Below, piece after piece: positions 55,378-64,000 of a stretch of DNA of 64,000 nt. The notes below the pieces were generated by a model. That model was not told the origin of the DNA. It made no database searches and saw nothing but the letters and a program-made list of their open reading frames with translations. The translations under genes and the position numbers were made by a program. Positions within the stretch are counted from its first letter, which is position 1. Every line of letters begins with the position of its first letter. Origin of the DNA: Oscillospiraceae bacterium (GTDB taxonomy: Bacteria; Bacillota; Clostridia; Oscillospirales; Oscillospiraceae); the NCBI GenBank assembly GCA_017482385.1, contig JAFUNI010000023.1:124001-188000 (forward strand), given 5' to 3'.

Positions 55378-57174
55378 ATGGATATAATTCGTGAGCGTTC
55401 GGAAATTCCCGTAGCTGATAAATGGGCTATTGAGGATCTATATACAAATGATGAGGCTTGGGAGCAGGAACTGTCTACCATTGCACAGGACAAAGAGGTT
55501 TTGTCCGGCTTTGCCGGTCGCTTGGCTGAAAGCGGACAGACCCTTTATGATTACCTTTACCGGTCTGAAATGACCGATGTGAAGGCATCTCGACTGGGTA
55601 ATTACTGTATGCGAAAGTCTGATGAAGACACCCGCAATGCCGTCTACCAGGCAATGACCGGCAGATTTACCAGTGTGATGGTGGATTTAAGTTCCGCCCT
55701 TAGTTTTGATACACCGGAGATCATGGCAATCTCCGATGAACAGTTAAACGCCTTTTATGTGGATTGCCCCAAATTGGAGCGGTATCGCCGTTATTTGACC
55801 AATTTGCGGCGGAAAAGGGAGCATATTCTTTCTCCTGCTGAGGAAAAAATCCTGGCAGCCGCTGGAGAGCTTTCTCAAGCGCCGGATACCATTTACGGTA
55901 TGTTTGCTGATGCGGATCTGAAATTTGAAGATGCATTGGATTCTGATGGCAATGCCCATCCGGTAAAACAAGCCACCTTTGTGCCTTTGCAGAACAGCCC
56001 TGACCGGGTTTTACGGAAGAATGCCTATGAGAGCCTTTATAAGGGATTTGGCGATTTTAAGAACACTGCAGCTTCTATTTTGGATGCCCAAAATAAGCAG
56101 ATGAAGTTCTTTGCCCAGGCCCGTAGATACGAAAACGCCTTCGAGGCTTCGTTGAATAATACCAATGTGCCCACATCTGTGTATCTGAATCTCATTGATA
56201 CCGTCCATAAAAATATGGAGAAAATGCACCGTTATGTCTGTCTGCGGAAAAAGCTATTGGGCTTGGATGAACTGCATTTTTACGATGTTTATGCACCGTT
56301 GGTTGCTGATGTGGATAAAAAGATCACCTTTGATGAAGCAAAGCAAACGGTTTACAATGCCCTTGCGCCCTTAGGTGATGACTACCGGGCGATTTTGAAA
56401 GAAGGATTTGAGAACCGCTGGATCGATGTATATTCAAACACGGGTAAGCGCAGCGGCGCCTATTCTGCCGGAGCGGCTGTCCATCCTTATGTGCTTTTGA
56501 ACTTCTCCGGCACTCTGGACAGCCAGTTCACACTGGCACACGAAATGGGTCATGCGCTGCATTCTTATCTGTCTAACAAGCATCAAAACCCTATCGATGC
56601 CCATTATGTGATTTTTGTAGCTGAGGTGGCTTCCACTTGTAATGAAGCACTGCTGATGGAGCATCTGCTGAGCAAAACAACAGACAAAAAAGAGCGTATG
56701 TACCTCATCAATCACTTCCTGGAACAGTTTAAGGGAACGCTTTACAGGCAGACGATGTTTGCAGAGTTCGAGCTGAACATTGGCAAGATGGTGGCCCAGG
56801 GGCAGACCCTTACCGCTGATGACCTCTGCGCTGAATATCGTCGGTTAAATGAAGAATACTTTGGACCGGATATGGTGGTTGACGATCAAATTGCCATAGA
56901 ATGGGCGAGAATTCCTCATTTCTATTACAATTACTATGTGTTCCAGTATGCAACTGGCTATGCAGCCGCTATTGCACTTTCCCGCCGGATTCTGCAAGAA
57001 GGGGAGAAGGCGGTTACGGATTATCTTAATTTCCTGTCCGGCGGTTGCTCCAAGAGCCCTATTGATTTGCTGAAAGGCGCAGGTGTGGATATGACCGGAC
57101 CGGAGCCGGTAGAGGCAGCTTTGGAGCTGTTCAGTCAGTTACTGGACGAAATGGAAGAATTGGCAGGTGAATGA
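55378..57174 (+). CDS. pepF: Oligoendopeptidase F (M3B metallopeptidase)
   Basis: Cytosolic zinc peptidase acting on short peptides, 598 aa. The active site is H388-E-M-G-H392 (LAHEMGHALHSYLSN) with the third ligand glutamate in VAEVASTCNEALL. FAEFELNIGKMVAQG and the IPHFYYNYYVFQYATGYAAA C-terminal block are family hallmarks. ATG 55378 lies 7 nt after GGGAGG; ATG 55375 is closer. An open frame extends far upstream but runs antisense through the transporter gene and has no ribosome site. Confidence 0.95.
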   Translation: MDIIRERSEIPVADKWAIEDLYTNDEAWEQELSTIAQDKEVLSGFAGRLAESGQTLYDYLYRSEMTDVKASRLGNYCMRKSDEDTRNAVYQAMTGRFTSVMVDLSSALSFDTPEIMAISDEQLNAFYVDCPKLERYRRYLTNLRRKREHILSPAEEKILAAAGELSQAPDTIYGMFADADLKFEDALDSDGNAHPVKQATFVPLQNSPDRVLRKNAYESLYKGFGDFKNTAASILDAQNKQMKFFAQARRYENAFEASLNNTNVPTSVYLNLIDTVHKNMEKMHRYVCLRKKLLGLDELHFYDVYAPLVADVDKKITFDEAKQTVYNALAPLGDDYRAILKEGFENRWIDVYSNTGKRSGAYSAGAAVHPYVLLNFSGTLDSQFTLAHEMGHALHSYLSNKHQNPIDAHYVIFVAEVASTCNEALLMEHLLSKTTDKKERMYLINHFLEQFKGTLYRQTMFAEFELNIGKMVAQGQTLTADDLCAEYRRLNEEYFGPDMVVDDQIAIEWARIPHFYYNYYVFQYATGYAAAIALSRRILQEGEKAVTDYLNFLSGGCSKSPIDLLKGAGVDMTGPEPVEAALELFSQLLDEMEELAGE

Positions 57175-57175
57175 T

Positions 57176-57442
57176 ATGGCAGATATTTTCCTTCCCACAT
57201 TGCATACTTTTGCGATGAATAATATATTTACCGGATCTTGTGGCACATTGCGGTTTAAGATAGAACCCAAGGTTGTAATGCTCACGCCCAAAGAGGTGGA
57301 TATGGAAAACAGCAGTATTTTTGTTGAACTTTGGCATGGTCAGTTGTGCTATGAGAAGAGCGAAATGGAAAAAGAAGCTACCTTCCCAATGTCAGAAGAG
57401 GGGCGCTTGGCCCTTAAAGCATGGCTGGAAGAAAATGTATAA
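57176..57442 (+). CDS. Small protein of unknown function
   Basis: An 88 aa protein starting MADIFLPTLHTFAMNNIFTGS and ending ALKAWLEENV. It is balanced in charge, with predicted strand then helix character and two cysteines (GSCGTLRF, GQLCYEK), and has no signal peptide, membrane segment or known motif. ATG 57176 lies 5 nt after AGGTGA and the gene begins 1 nt after the pepF stop, so it is likely translated with pepF. A strong terminator follows directly. The spacing and ribosome site favour a real gene, but no family is recognised. Confidence 0.65.
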   Translation: MADIFLPTLHTFAMNNIFTGSCGTLRFKIEPKVVMLTPKEVDMENSSIFVELWHGQLCYEKSEMEKEATFPMSEEGRLALKAWLEENV

Positions 57443-57443
57443 C

Positions 57444-57473
57444 AAAACAGACCGCCAAGGGCGGTCTGTTTTT
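57444..57473 (+). terminator. Terminator of the pepF unit
   Basis: Stem AACAGACCGCC / GCGGTCTGTT (57446-57470) with loop AAGG and a T-run. Confidence 0.9.
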
Positions 57474-57506
57474 ATGAGTTAAATGCTGAAAAATGGAGTA
57501 AAACCA

Positions 57507-57534
57507 TTGACATTTTCGGCTTTTGTGGTAGAAT
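57507..57534 (+). promoter_or_regulatory. Promoter of the T-box-alaS unit
   Basis: Consensus TTGACA at 57507-57512, a 16 bp spacer and TAGAAT at 57529-57534, placing the start at the 5' edge of the T-box. Confidence 0.78.
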
Positions 57535-57540
57535 ATCAAC

Positions 57541-57770
57541 GATATGTAAACGCAATGCGGAAACCAAGAGGCAGGTTAAGCCTAAGCGAGAGGGGAATGG
57601 TGCGAGCCCCTTGCCGAGACCCGCCTTCAGCCACTTCCAAGCAGCCCGGGATGACCGGGACGGGAACTCCCGTTACAGAGTGACTAAGATACTTCTAATT
57701 AGAAGTGAATTAGGGTGGTACCGCGAGCGCCTCGCCCCTAAAACAGGGGAGAGGTTTATTTTTTTGAAAT
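57541..57770 (+). promoter_or_regulatory. T-box riboswitch (alanine) in the alaS leader
   Basis: The highly conserved T-box TTAGGGTGGTACCGCGAG is at 57711-57728. Stem I features upstream include GCGAGAG (about 57588) and GGTGCGAG (about 57599-57606). The terminator (CCTCGCCCCT / AGGGGAGAGG, about 57730-57757, then TTTATTTTTTT) follows. GCC triplets at 57623-57625 and 57630-57632 are candidate alanine specifiers; I could not settle which lies in the specifier loop. Uncharged tRNA-Ala would promote antitermination into alaS. The terminator loop TAAAAC and U-run are clear. Confidence 0.92.
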
Positions 57771-57790
57771 TTTTAGGAGGTTAATTCAAT

Positions 57791-60427
57791 ATGAGCAAGA
57801 AAGCCTATGGCGTAAATGAGCTGCGTGAGATGTTCCTCAGCTTCTTTGAGAGCAAGGACCACCTGCGTTTGCCCAGTTTTTCGCTGATCCCCCAAAATGA
57901 TGCATCCCTGTTGCTGATCAACTCCGGTATGGCGCCCATGAAACCCTATTTTAAGGGTGAAGTGGAGCCACCCAGAAAAAGAGTCTGCACCTGTCAGAAG
58001 TGTATTCGTACCGGCGATATCGAAAACATCGGCAAGACCGCCCGTCACGGTACCTATTTTGAGATGCTGGGCAATTTCTCCTTTGGTGATTACTTTAAGC
58101 ACGAGGCAATTGCCTGGAGCTGGGAGTTTTTGACTAAGGTTGTTGGACTGGAAGAAGATCGCCTGTATCCCTCCATCTATGAAAATGACGAGGAAGCATT
58201 TGAAATCTGGAACAAGGAGATCGGTATTCCTGCTGAGAATATCTTCCGTTTTGGCAAGGCTGACAACTTCTGGGAGCACGGCTCCGGTCCTTGCGGTCCT
58301 TGCTCTGAGATCTACTATGACCGCGGTGAGAAGTACGGTTGTGGCAGCCCCGACTGTAAGGTTGGATGTGAGTGCGACCGTTTCATCGAGGTTTGGAACA
58401 ATGTGTTCTCCCAGTTTGACAATGACGGTAACGGCAACTATACAGAATTGGTCCAGAAGAATATTGATACCGGTATGGGCTTGGAGCGTTTGGCTGTTGT
58501 CTGCCAGGATGTAAACTCCCTGTTTGATGTGGATACGGTCATGAATATTACCAACCACGTTACCAAAATCACCGGCGCCGCTTACGGCCAGAGCAATAAG
58601 ACCGATGTGAGCCTGAGAGTTATCACCGATCATATTCGTGCTTCTACATTTATGATCGCTGACGGTGTGCAGCCCACCAATGAGGGCCGTGGTTATGTTC
58701 TGCGCCGTCTGCTCCGTCGTGCTGCCCGTCACGGCAAGCTTTTGGGCGTAAATCGTCCTTTCCTGTACGAGGTCGTGGAAACCGTCATTCAGGAAAATGA
58801 GAGCCACTACAGTTATCTCCGTGAGCGTGCTGCCCACATCATCCGTGTGGTCAAGACAGAGGAAGAGAACTTTGCCCGTACTATTGATACCGGTATGCGT
58901 ATCTTTGGTGAAAAGCTCCAGCAGCACAAGGAAAAGGGTGAAACGGTCTTCTCCGGTGAGGACGCATTCCTGTTGGCGGATACCTATGGCTTCCCTGTGG
59001 ACCTGACAGCGGAGATGCTGGAAGATGAGGGTATGACCCTGGATATGGACAAATTCGTTGCATGCCGCGAAGAGCAGCGTGTCCGCGCCCGTGAGGCCCG
59101 CAAGGCACTTGGTGATTTGGGCTGGGCAGGTATCGACCTGGGCCTGGATACCACACCTACCGAATTCGTGGGCTATGAAGAGAACAACTGCGAGGCTAAG
59201 ATTTTGGCTGTTTGCGTTGGCGAGGAAGTTACCGGCTCTATTACTGCCGGCGAGCAGGGTATCATCGTCCTGGATAAGACTCCTTTCTATGCAGAAATGG
59301 GCGGTCAGTGCGCTGATTACGGCGCAATTCTGATGGGAGAGAGCCGCTTCAAGGTTACCAATGTGCAGAAGGATAAGGGCGGCAAGTATCTCCACTCCGG
59401 TGTGATGCGCAGCGGTGCACTGAAGACCGATGATGTGGTTTTGGCTACCATCGATGTAGAGCGCCGTAAAGCTATTATGCGTGCCCACTCCGCAACCCAC
59501 CTGCTGCAGAAGGCGTTGATCAGTGTCCTGGGAGACCATGTCCATCAGGCCGGTTCTTTGGTAGAGCCCGACCGTCTGCGCTTTGACTTTACCCACTACT
59601 CTGCTATGACCCCCGAGGAGCTGGCAAAGGTCGACGCCATCGTGCAGTCTGCAGTACTGGAAGGCTATCCTGTTGATGTTAAGGAAATGCCCATTGAGGA
59701 AGCAAAAAAGCAGGGCGCAACCGCTCTGTTCAGCGAAAAGTACGGTGATACTGTCCGTGTTGTCAATATGGGCGGCTATTCAATTGAGCTGTGCGGCGGT
59801 ACCCATTTGGACAATACCGCAAAGGTTGGTCCCTTCCGTATCGAGAGTGAGGGCAGTGTTGCTTCCGGTGTCCGCCGTATTGAGGCGATTACCGGCAAGG
59901 AATGCTTGGCCGATATGGCCCGTACTCATCATTTGCTGTATGCAGCTGCTGCTGAGTATAAGGCAAAGCCCGGTGAGCTTGTGGATAAGATCCATGCTCA
60001 GACTGAGGAAGTCAAGAACCTGAAGAAGGCGATTGAGTCTTACAAGGCCAAGGAAACTGCCGGTGAGGCAGACCGTTTCCTGTTTGGTGCGCACGATATT
60101 GGCGGTCTGAAGGTGCTGACAGTGAATGTTCCCAATGCCGATGCCGGTAAGCTCCGTCAGATCGGTGATACCCTGCGGGATAAGGCTTCCAATGTGGTTG
60201 CTGTGCTGTCTGCTGTCAACGACGATAAGATCACCTTCCTGGCTGTTTGCGGCAAAGATGCCGTCGCTAAGGGCGTGAAGGCCGGCGATCTGGTGAAGCA
60301 GGTTTGCACCATTTGCGGTGGCTCCGGTGGTGGCAAGCCCGACTCTGCTATGGGCGGCGGCAAAGATGCGCTGAAGCTGGATGACGCATTGGCAACAGTT
60401 GACGATTTTGTAGCATCTAAGCTCTAA
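57791..60427 (+). CDS. alaS: Alanine--tRNA ligase
   Basis: Class II synthetase of 878 aa, full length. The catalytic domain has NSGMAPMKPYFKG, RHGTYFEMLGNFSFGDYFK and the GMGLERLA block. The C-terminal editing domain has RAHSATHLLQKAL and the zinc-binding CGGTHLDNT. A coiled region and the C-Ala (DHHA1-type) end with CGGSGGGKPDSAMGGG follow. A Cys-rich insertion YGCGSPDCKVGCECDR lies in the aminoacylation part. The start follows AGGAGG. It is controlled by the T-box directly upstream. Confidence 0.97.
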   Translation: MSKKAYGVNELREMFLSFFESKDHLRLPSFSLIPQNDASLLLINSGMAPMKPYFKGEVEPPRKRVCTCQKCIRTGDIENIGKTARHGTYFEMLGNFSFGDYFKHEAIAWSWEFLTKVVGLEEDRLYPSIYENDEEAFEIWNKEIGIPAENIFRFGKADNFWEHGSGPCGPCSEIYYDRGEKYGCGSPDCKVGCECDRFIEVWNNVFSQFDNDGNGNYTELVQKNIDTGMGLERLAVVCQDVNSLFDVDTVMNITNHVTKITGAAYGQSNKTDVSLRVITDHIRASTFMIADGVQPTNEGRGYVLRRLLRRAARHGKLLGVNRPFLYEVVETVIQENESHYSYLRERAAHIIRVVKTEEENFARTIDTGMRIFGEKLQQHKEKGETVFSGEDAFLLADTYGFPVDLTAEMLEDEGMTLDMDKFVACREEQRVRAREARKALGDLGWAGIDLGLDTTPTEFVGYEENNCEAKILAVCVGEEVTGSITAGEQGIIVLDKTPFYAEMGGQCADYGAILMGESRFKVTNVQKDKGGKYLHSGVMRSGALKTDDVVLATIDVERRKAIMRAHSATHLLQKALISVLGDHVHQAGSLVEPDRLRFDFTHYSAMTPEELAKVDAIVQSAVLEGYPVDVKEMPIEEAKKQGATALFSEKYGDTVRVVNMGGYSIELCGGTHLDNTAKVGPFRIESEGSVASGVRRIEAITGKECLADMARTHHLLYAAAAEYKAKPGELVDKIHAQTEEVKNLKKAIESYKAKETAGEADRFLFGAHDIGGLKVLTVNVPNADAGKLRQIGDTLRDKASNVVAVLSAVNDDKITFLAVCGKDAVAKGVKAGDLVKQVCTICGGSGGGKPDSAMGGGKDALKLDDALATVDDFVASKL

Positions 60428-60432
60428 TATAT

Positions 60433-60464
60433 AAGGACGCTGCCCCTGGGTGGCGTCCTTTTTA
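60433..60464 (+). terminator. Terminator of alaS
   Basis: An 8 bp stem AAGGACGC / GCGTCCTT with a partly paired 12 nt loop and a TTTTT tail. The comEC ribosome site follows immediately, so some read-through into comEC is possible. Confidence 0.75.
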
Positions 60465-60480
60465 CAAGGGAGAGAACGCC

Positions 60481-62703
60481 TTGCGAAAGCTGATGTGGTT
60501 TTCTGTTGGTTTTGCAGCTGCCTGTGCCGGTGGTGCATACTTGAAATACGGTATTTGGATAGTATTGACAATCATTTGTGTTGGCACACTGATTTTGTCA
60601 AAATACCGCCGGCAGTTAATTTGCGTATTGGTCGGATGTGCTGTTGGACTTAGTTGGTTTCTTGGATTTGAATGGCTGTATCTTACACCTGCCCGTTCGG
60701 TTGATGGACAGGAACTGCACTTGGATATCACAGCTACAGACTACAGCAGAATTGGCGAGAATAGCACAATTTGTGAAGGTAAAACAAGCATAGGCGGAAA
60801 AACCTATACTGTTCAGTTTTATATAAATGAGGAGGTTTCTCTAACTCCGGGAGATCGTGTTGCAGGCGATTATTTACTCCGTTACACTGTGGGCGGAAGG
60901 GAGAACGCCACCTATCACAGAGGAAATGGCATATTTCTTTTGTGCTTCTCCAAAGGGAACAGTGTTGTTTCTCCGATTACAACTTCGATTGAAAAGTATT
61001 TTGTACAAAACCTTCGTCATGAAATCCTTTCTCTTGTGGACAAAACCTTCCCTGTGGATGCCCAAAGCTTTGCCAGAGCGCTTCTTTTGGGTGACCGGGA
61101 GGATATGCCCTTTGAAATGGAATGGAAACTGAAAGCCAGTGGTATTTACCATATTGCTGCAGTTTCCGGTATGCATGTATCCATTTTGTTTTCTGTGCTG
61201 TATTTTCTTTGCTTTAAGAAACGTTTTTTGACTGCAATAATTGGGTTTCCAATGCTGTTCCTTTTTTCGGCGGTGGCAGGATTTTCACCGTCCATTGTAC
61301 GTGCGACCATTATGCAGTCACTTGTGATTCTTGCGTTGATTACAGACAGAGAATATGATCCGCCAACGGCTTTGGGCTTTGCTGTGCTGCTTATTCTTGC
61401 AAACAATCCTTTTGCAATCACTTCCGTGAGCCTACAGTTGTCGGCAGGATGTATGATAGGCATACTCCTCTTTACAGAGCGTATCCATGATTTTCTGCTG
61501 CTAAAGACACGGCTCGGTCCGGCGAAGGGACGGACATGGAAGGCTAAATTAACCCGGTGGTTTGTTGCGTCTGTTAGTGCAACTTTGGGTGCGATTTCTT
61601 TGACAACACCGCTTAGTGCAATTTACTTTGGGAGCGTATGTGTTCTAGGTATTTTAACCAATTTGCTGACGCTGTGGGTTGTTTCTGCGATTTTTATTGG
61701 CGTTGTGGTTGCCTGTGTTTTTGGCGCTGTATGGCTTCCGCTGGGAATGGCGGTCGGGTGGTTGATTGCCTGGCCCGTTCGATATATTCTATGGGTGATA
61801 GATATGATTTCTAAGGTTCCGTTGTCTTCGGTATATACAAGCAGTATTTATATCGTTCTTTGGTTGTTTTTTACCGGTGTTTTGCTGACTGTTTTTTGGA
61901 AGAGCAGAAAGAAACATCCTGTGGTATTAACGGTGTGCATTATAGCCGGTCTCATAGGCTCGGTATTTTGTTCTTACCTGGAGCCAAGGCTGGATAATTA
62001 CCGTATTACAGCAATTGATGTGGGACAAGGACAATGTGTGCTTTTGCAGTATGAGGATCAGTATTATATGGTCGACTGCGGCGGTGACAGTGATAAAATA
62101 GCGGCAACTGAGGCAGCTCAATTATTGATATCCCAAGGTGTATTTCGATTGGATGGATTTATTCTTACCCATTATGATTCGGATCATGTGGGCGGTGCTG
62201 AGAATCTGCTGGAAATTATTCCGGCGGACAAGTTGTATTTACCCTTAGGACATGATGAAAACAAGTACAAGGATGCGTTGGGGCAGAAATATAAGGATAG
62301 AATTCATTGGGTGAAGGAAGACCTGTGTTTGGATAACGCAAACATTACAATTTATCCGTCTGAAGATAGGGAAGAGAGTAACGAAAGCGGTCTGTGTATC
62401 TTGTTTCAACCGGAGAATTGTGATATACTAATCACAGGTGACCGTTCTGTTTCCGGTGAGCGAGCATTGCTGGAGCATACAGCATTGCCGGATCTGGAGA
62501 TTTTGGTTGCAGGTCACCACGGTTCGAGTAGCTCAACATCCTGGGAGCTGCTGAATGCGACTCGACCGGAAATTGTGCTGATTTCCGTTGGCGAGAGAAA
62601 TGCTTACGGTCATCCGGCCAAGGATACCCTTGCTCGGCTTGACCTGTTTGGATGTACAGTATACCGTACTGATTTGGAAGGTACAATTATTCTCAGGGGG
62701 TGA
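60481..62703 (+). CDS. comEC: ComEC/Rec2 family DNA uptake channel protein
   Basis: A 740 aa membrane protein. The N-terminal part has two close hydrophobic segments (about 5-60) and an OB-like extracellular domain. The competence domain (about 190-460) has many membrane helices (GIYHIAAVSGMHVSILFSV, PSIVRATIM). The C-terminal metallo-beta-lactamase-like domain has DVGQGQCVLL, VDCGG, THYDSDHVGG (H564, D566, D568, H569) and AGHHGSS. In competent bacteria ComEC passes single-stranded DNA into the cell. comEA is not adjacent; holA downstream is a common neighbour. TTG 60481 has AAGGGAG upstream; no other good start lies nearby. Confidence 0.9.
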   Translation: MRKLMWFSVGFAAACAGGAYLKYGIWIVLTIICVGTLILSKYRRQLICVLVGCAVGLSWFLGFEWLYLTPARSVDGQELHLDITATDYSRIGENSTICEGKTSIGGKTYTVQFYINEEVSLTPGDRVAGDYLLRYTVGGRENATYHRGNGIFLLCFSKGNSVVSPITTSIEKYFVQNLRHEILSLVDKTFPVDAQSFARALLLGDREDMPFEMEWKLKASGIYHIAAVSGMHVSILFSVLYFLCFKKRFLTAIIGFPMLFLFSAVAGFSPSIVRATIMQSLVILALITDREYDPPTALGFAVLLILANNPFAITSVSLQLSAGCMIGILLFTERIHDFLLLKTRLGPAKGRTWKAKLTRWFVASVSATLGAISLTTPLSAIYFGSVCVLGILTNLLTLWVVSAIFIGVVVACVFGAVWLPLGMAVGWLIAWPVRYILWVIDMISKVPLSSVYTSSIYIVLWLFFTGVLLTVFWKSRKKHPVVLTVCIIAGLIGSVFCSYLEPRLDNYRITAIDVGQGQCVLLQYEDQYYMVDCGGDSDKIAATEAAQLLISQGVFRLDGFILTHYDSDHVGGAENLLEIIPADKLYLPLGHDENKYKDALGQKYKDRIHWVKEDLCLDNANITIYPSEDREESNESGLCILFQPENCDILITGDRSVSGERALLEHTALPDLEILVAGHHGSSSSTSWELLNATRPEIVLISVGERNAYGHPAKDTLARLDLFGCTVYRTDLEGTIILRG

Positions 62704-62707
62704 GAGT

Positions 62708-63754
62708 ATGGCAAAAAAGACAGAGGAGCCCAATTTGCTCCAACAACTGAAAGAAGAGATCAAGCAGGGAGAGCCGGGCCGTCTGTATTTTTTCTATGGT
62801 GAAGAGGTCTTTCTTCTAAACCATTATTTGAAGCAACTCCGCAAAATTGTGATAGACCCACTGACGGAGTCCTTTAATTTCCATAAACTCACTGCTGAAA
62901 ATTTTGATTTGCGTACTTTTGCTGATTGTGTTGAGAATCTACCCATGATGGCGGAGCGCACAATGGTGGTCGTGGATGAGATCGATGTCTTTAAGATGAA
63001 TGAAGCTGACAGAGAACGGGTGACAGAGATCCTGTCCGATATTCCCGAATATTGCACGGTTGTGTTTACCTACGAAACGACTCCATTTAAGCCGGATAAA
63101 CGGATAAAAAAGCTGTGGGAAACCGTTTCCAAGTATGGCGCACTTGTAGAATTCCAAAAGCAGAGTCAGCGGGATTTGGTGAGTTGGATCAGTCGGCATT
63201 TTGCCGCGTCCGGTAAGCGGATCACGCCAGATCTTTGCGTGTATTTGATGGATATAACCGGCGGTACTATGACGGCTCTTTCCGGTGAGATTTCTAAGAT
63301 CTGCGCTTATTCCGGTGCGGATGAAATCCGGAAAGCTGATATTGATGCTGTAGTCGAACCGGTTCTGGATGCAGTTGTATTTCAAATGACGGATCTTATG
63401 AGCAGCGGCGAATATGGCGCTGCACTATTGAAGCTGCAGCAATTGCTGAAAATGCAGGAAGAGCCCATCGGTATTTTAGCGATCATCGGCAGTCATTTCC
63501 GCAAGCTAAGTGTTGCAAAGACCTTACTGGACAACGGCAAAACCGCTGTGGATCTGATGAAACTTACCGGTTTAAGCGACTATCCGGCGCGAAAAACGAT
63601 GTCCGCAGCCGGACGCTTTTCTACAAAATTTTACAGGCGTGCGGCTGAATTGGTGCTGGAATGCGATGTGCAGCTGAAAACCTCTTTCGACGATGCTGAC
63701 AGAATCCTGGAAGTTTTGATTCTGCAACTGGCCCGGGAGGCAAGAAATGATTAA
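62708..63754 (+). CDS. holA: DNA polymerase III delta subunit
   Basis: Clamp-loader subunit, 348 aa. It has LYFFYGEEVFLLNHYLKQL at the N-terminus, the conserved AEN-F and MMAERTMVVVDE strands, KLWETVSKYG, and the C-terminal collar domain with LLKMQEEPIGILAIIGSHFRKL. ATG 62708 follows GGGGGTGA, which is also the end of comEC. The comEC-holA order is frequent in Firmicutes (rpsT usually next). Here a TOPRIM protein gene follows with an 8-base overlap. Confidence 0.93.
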   Translation: MAKKTEEPNLLQQLKEEIKQGEPGRLYFFYGEEVFLLNHYLKQLRKIVIDPLTESFNFHKLTAENFDLRTFADCVENLPMMAERTMVVVDEIDVFKMNEADRERVTEILSDIPEYCTVVFTYETTPFKPDKRIKKLWETVSKYGALVEFQKQSQRDLVSWISRHFAASGKRITPDLCVYLMDITGGTMTALSGEISKICAYSGADEIRKADIDAVVEPVLDAVVFQMTDLMSSGEYGAALLKLQQLLKMQEEPIGILAIIGSHFRKLSVAKTLLDNGKTAVDLMKLTGLSDYPARKTMSAAGRFSTKFYRRAAELVLECDVQLKTSFDDADRILEVLILQLAREARND

Positions 63755-64000
63755 AATTCGGGAAGCAATCGTTGTGGAGGGGCGGTACGATAGAAATACC
63801 CTATCTCAAATTGTGGATGCGCCTATTTTAGAAACCTCCGGTTTTGGCATTATGAAGGATAAGCAGCAGCTTGATCTTTTGCGCAAGGTAGCTAATAGTC
63901 GTGGCTTAATTGTATTTACAGATTCCGATGGTGCAGGTTTTGTTATCCGTAATTACCTAAAAGGTGCAATTCCTGCGGAACAATTAAAGCATGCGTATAT
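63747..64000 (+). CDS. TOPRIM protein, RNase M5-like (cut by window end)
   Basis: About 84 codons are visible. ATG 63747 overlaps the holA stop by 8 nt. The translation has the TOPRIM signatures: a first glutamate in IVVEGRYDRNTLSQI and the aspartate pair in VFTDSDGAGFVIRNYLKG. These match the N-terminal domain of RNase M5/RnmV-type proteins (5S rRNA maturation). The DUF4093-like C-terminal half that would confirm it lies beyond 64000. It could instead be another small TOPRIM family. No frame break is seen before the edge. Confidence 0.7.
   Translation, partial: MIKIREAIVVEGRYDRNTLSQIVDAPILETSGFGIMKDKQQLDLLRKVANSRGLIVFTDSDGAGFVIRNYLKGAIPAEQLKHAY

Noticed and set aside
57773-59596. 607-codon open frame antisense to alaS
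   Set aside because: Same reasoning: alaS is intact with all motifs, and no promoter or ribosome site supports the opposite strand.
1-64000. CRISPR arrays, insertion sequences, prophage or defence islands
   Set aside because: I found no regularly spaced repeats, transposase, integrase or phage-like genes; the content is housekeeping with normal coding density.

Overview
The window is a continuous stretch of bacterial core chromosome. It most likely comes from a Gram-positive clostridium, probably a gut Oscillospirales/Ruminococcaceae-type organism (the rank is inference). The evidence is: the Firmicute gene order dxs-tlyA-nadK-argR-recN; both PolC and DnaE replicative polymerases; a pyrH-frr-uppS-cdsA-dxr-rseP-ispG-polC block; two T-box leaders; an ECF transporter module; strong AAGGAGG-type ribosome sites; and lineage-typical families such as DUF1292, DUF1385 and DUF4317. 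Coding density is very high. I see no insertion sequence, prophage, CRISPR array, integron or toxin/defence island.

Layout. 1-0.15 kb: tRNA-Ser(GGA), minus strand. 0.34-6 kb: operon dxs-tlyA-nadK-argR-recN. 6.0-7.5 kb: T-box and tyrS. 7.6-9.9 kb, minus strand: a PpiC-type extracytoplasmic foldase, a candidate structured small RNA and a DUF1292 protein. 10.2-17.1 kb: class A penicillin-binding protein with an inserted zinc ribbon, an rRNA-methyltransferase-like protein, ecfA1-ecfA2-ecfT and truA. 17.2-20.7 kb: a ClpE-type unfoldase, two small envelope proteins on the minus strand and a polyferredoxin. 20.8-26.1 kb: murB-whiA-dnaE. 26.1-29.6 kb: a lipoprotein with Asp/Gly repeat motifs followed by a two-component system. 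29.6-36.2 kb: DUF1385-prmC-recA-recX-rimO-pgsA-DUF4317. 36.3-38.9 kb, minus strand: a cytidylate-kinase-like protein and a membrane-anchored PQQ-type propeller. 39.0-41.2 kb: tex. 41.2-42.9 kb, minus strand: glnS. 43.1-54.3 kb: pyrH-frr-uppS-cdsA-dxr-rseP-ispG-polC-uridine phosphorylase. 54.3-57.4 kb: an EamA exporter (minus strand), pepF and a small unknown gene. 57.5-64 kb: T-box-alaS, comEC, holA and the start of an RNase M5-like TOPRIM gene that leaves the window.

The genes combine into a few themes. MEP isoprenoid synthesis (dxs, dxr, ispG) feeds undecaprenyl phosphate (uppS), which with murB and the PBP serves peptidoglycan synthesis. cdsA and pgsA make phospholipid. recN, recA, recX, dnaE, polC, holA and comEC cover replication, repair and DNA uptake. 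tyrS, alaS, glnS, truA, frr, prmC, rimO and tlyA cover translation and its modifications. Most transcription units have a recognisable sigma-A promoter with 16-18 bp spacing and a hairpin terminator, so operon borders can be drawn with fair confidence.

I found no clear case of a new multi-gene system. The most useful leads are the structured RNA candidate at about 9.40-9.58 kb, the extracytoplasmic zinc ribbon in the penicillin-binding protein, a cluster of ACTGTA boxes at 9.93-10.07 kb, the lipoprotein/two-component cluster, and a bacterial GlnRS in a Firmicute. No searches could be run; assignments rest on motifs, length and gene order.
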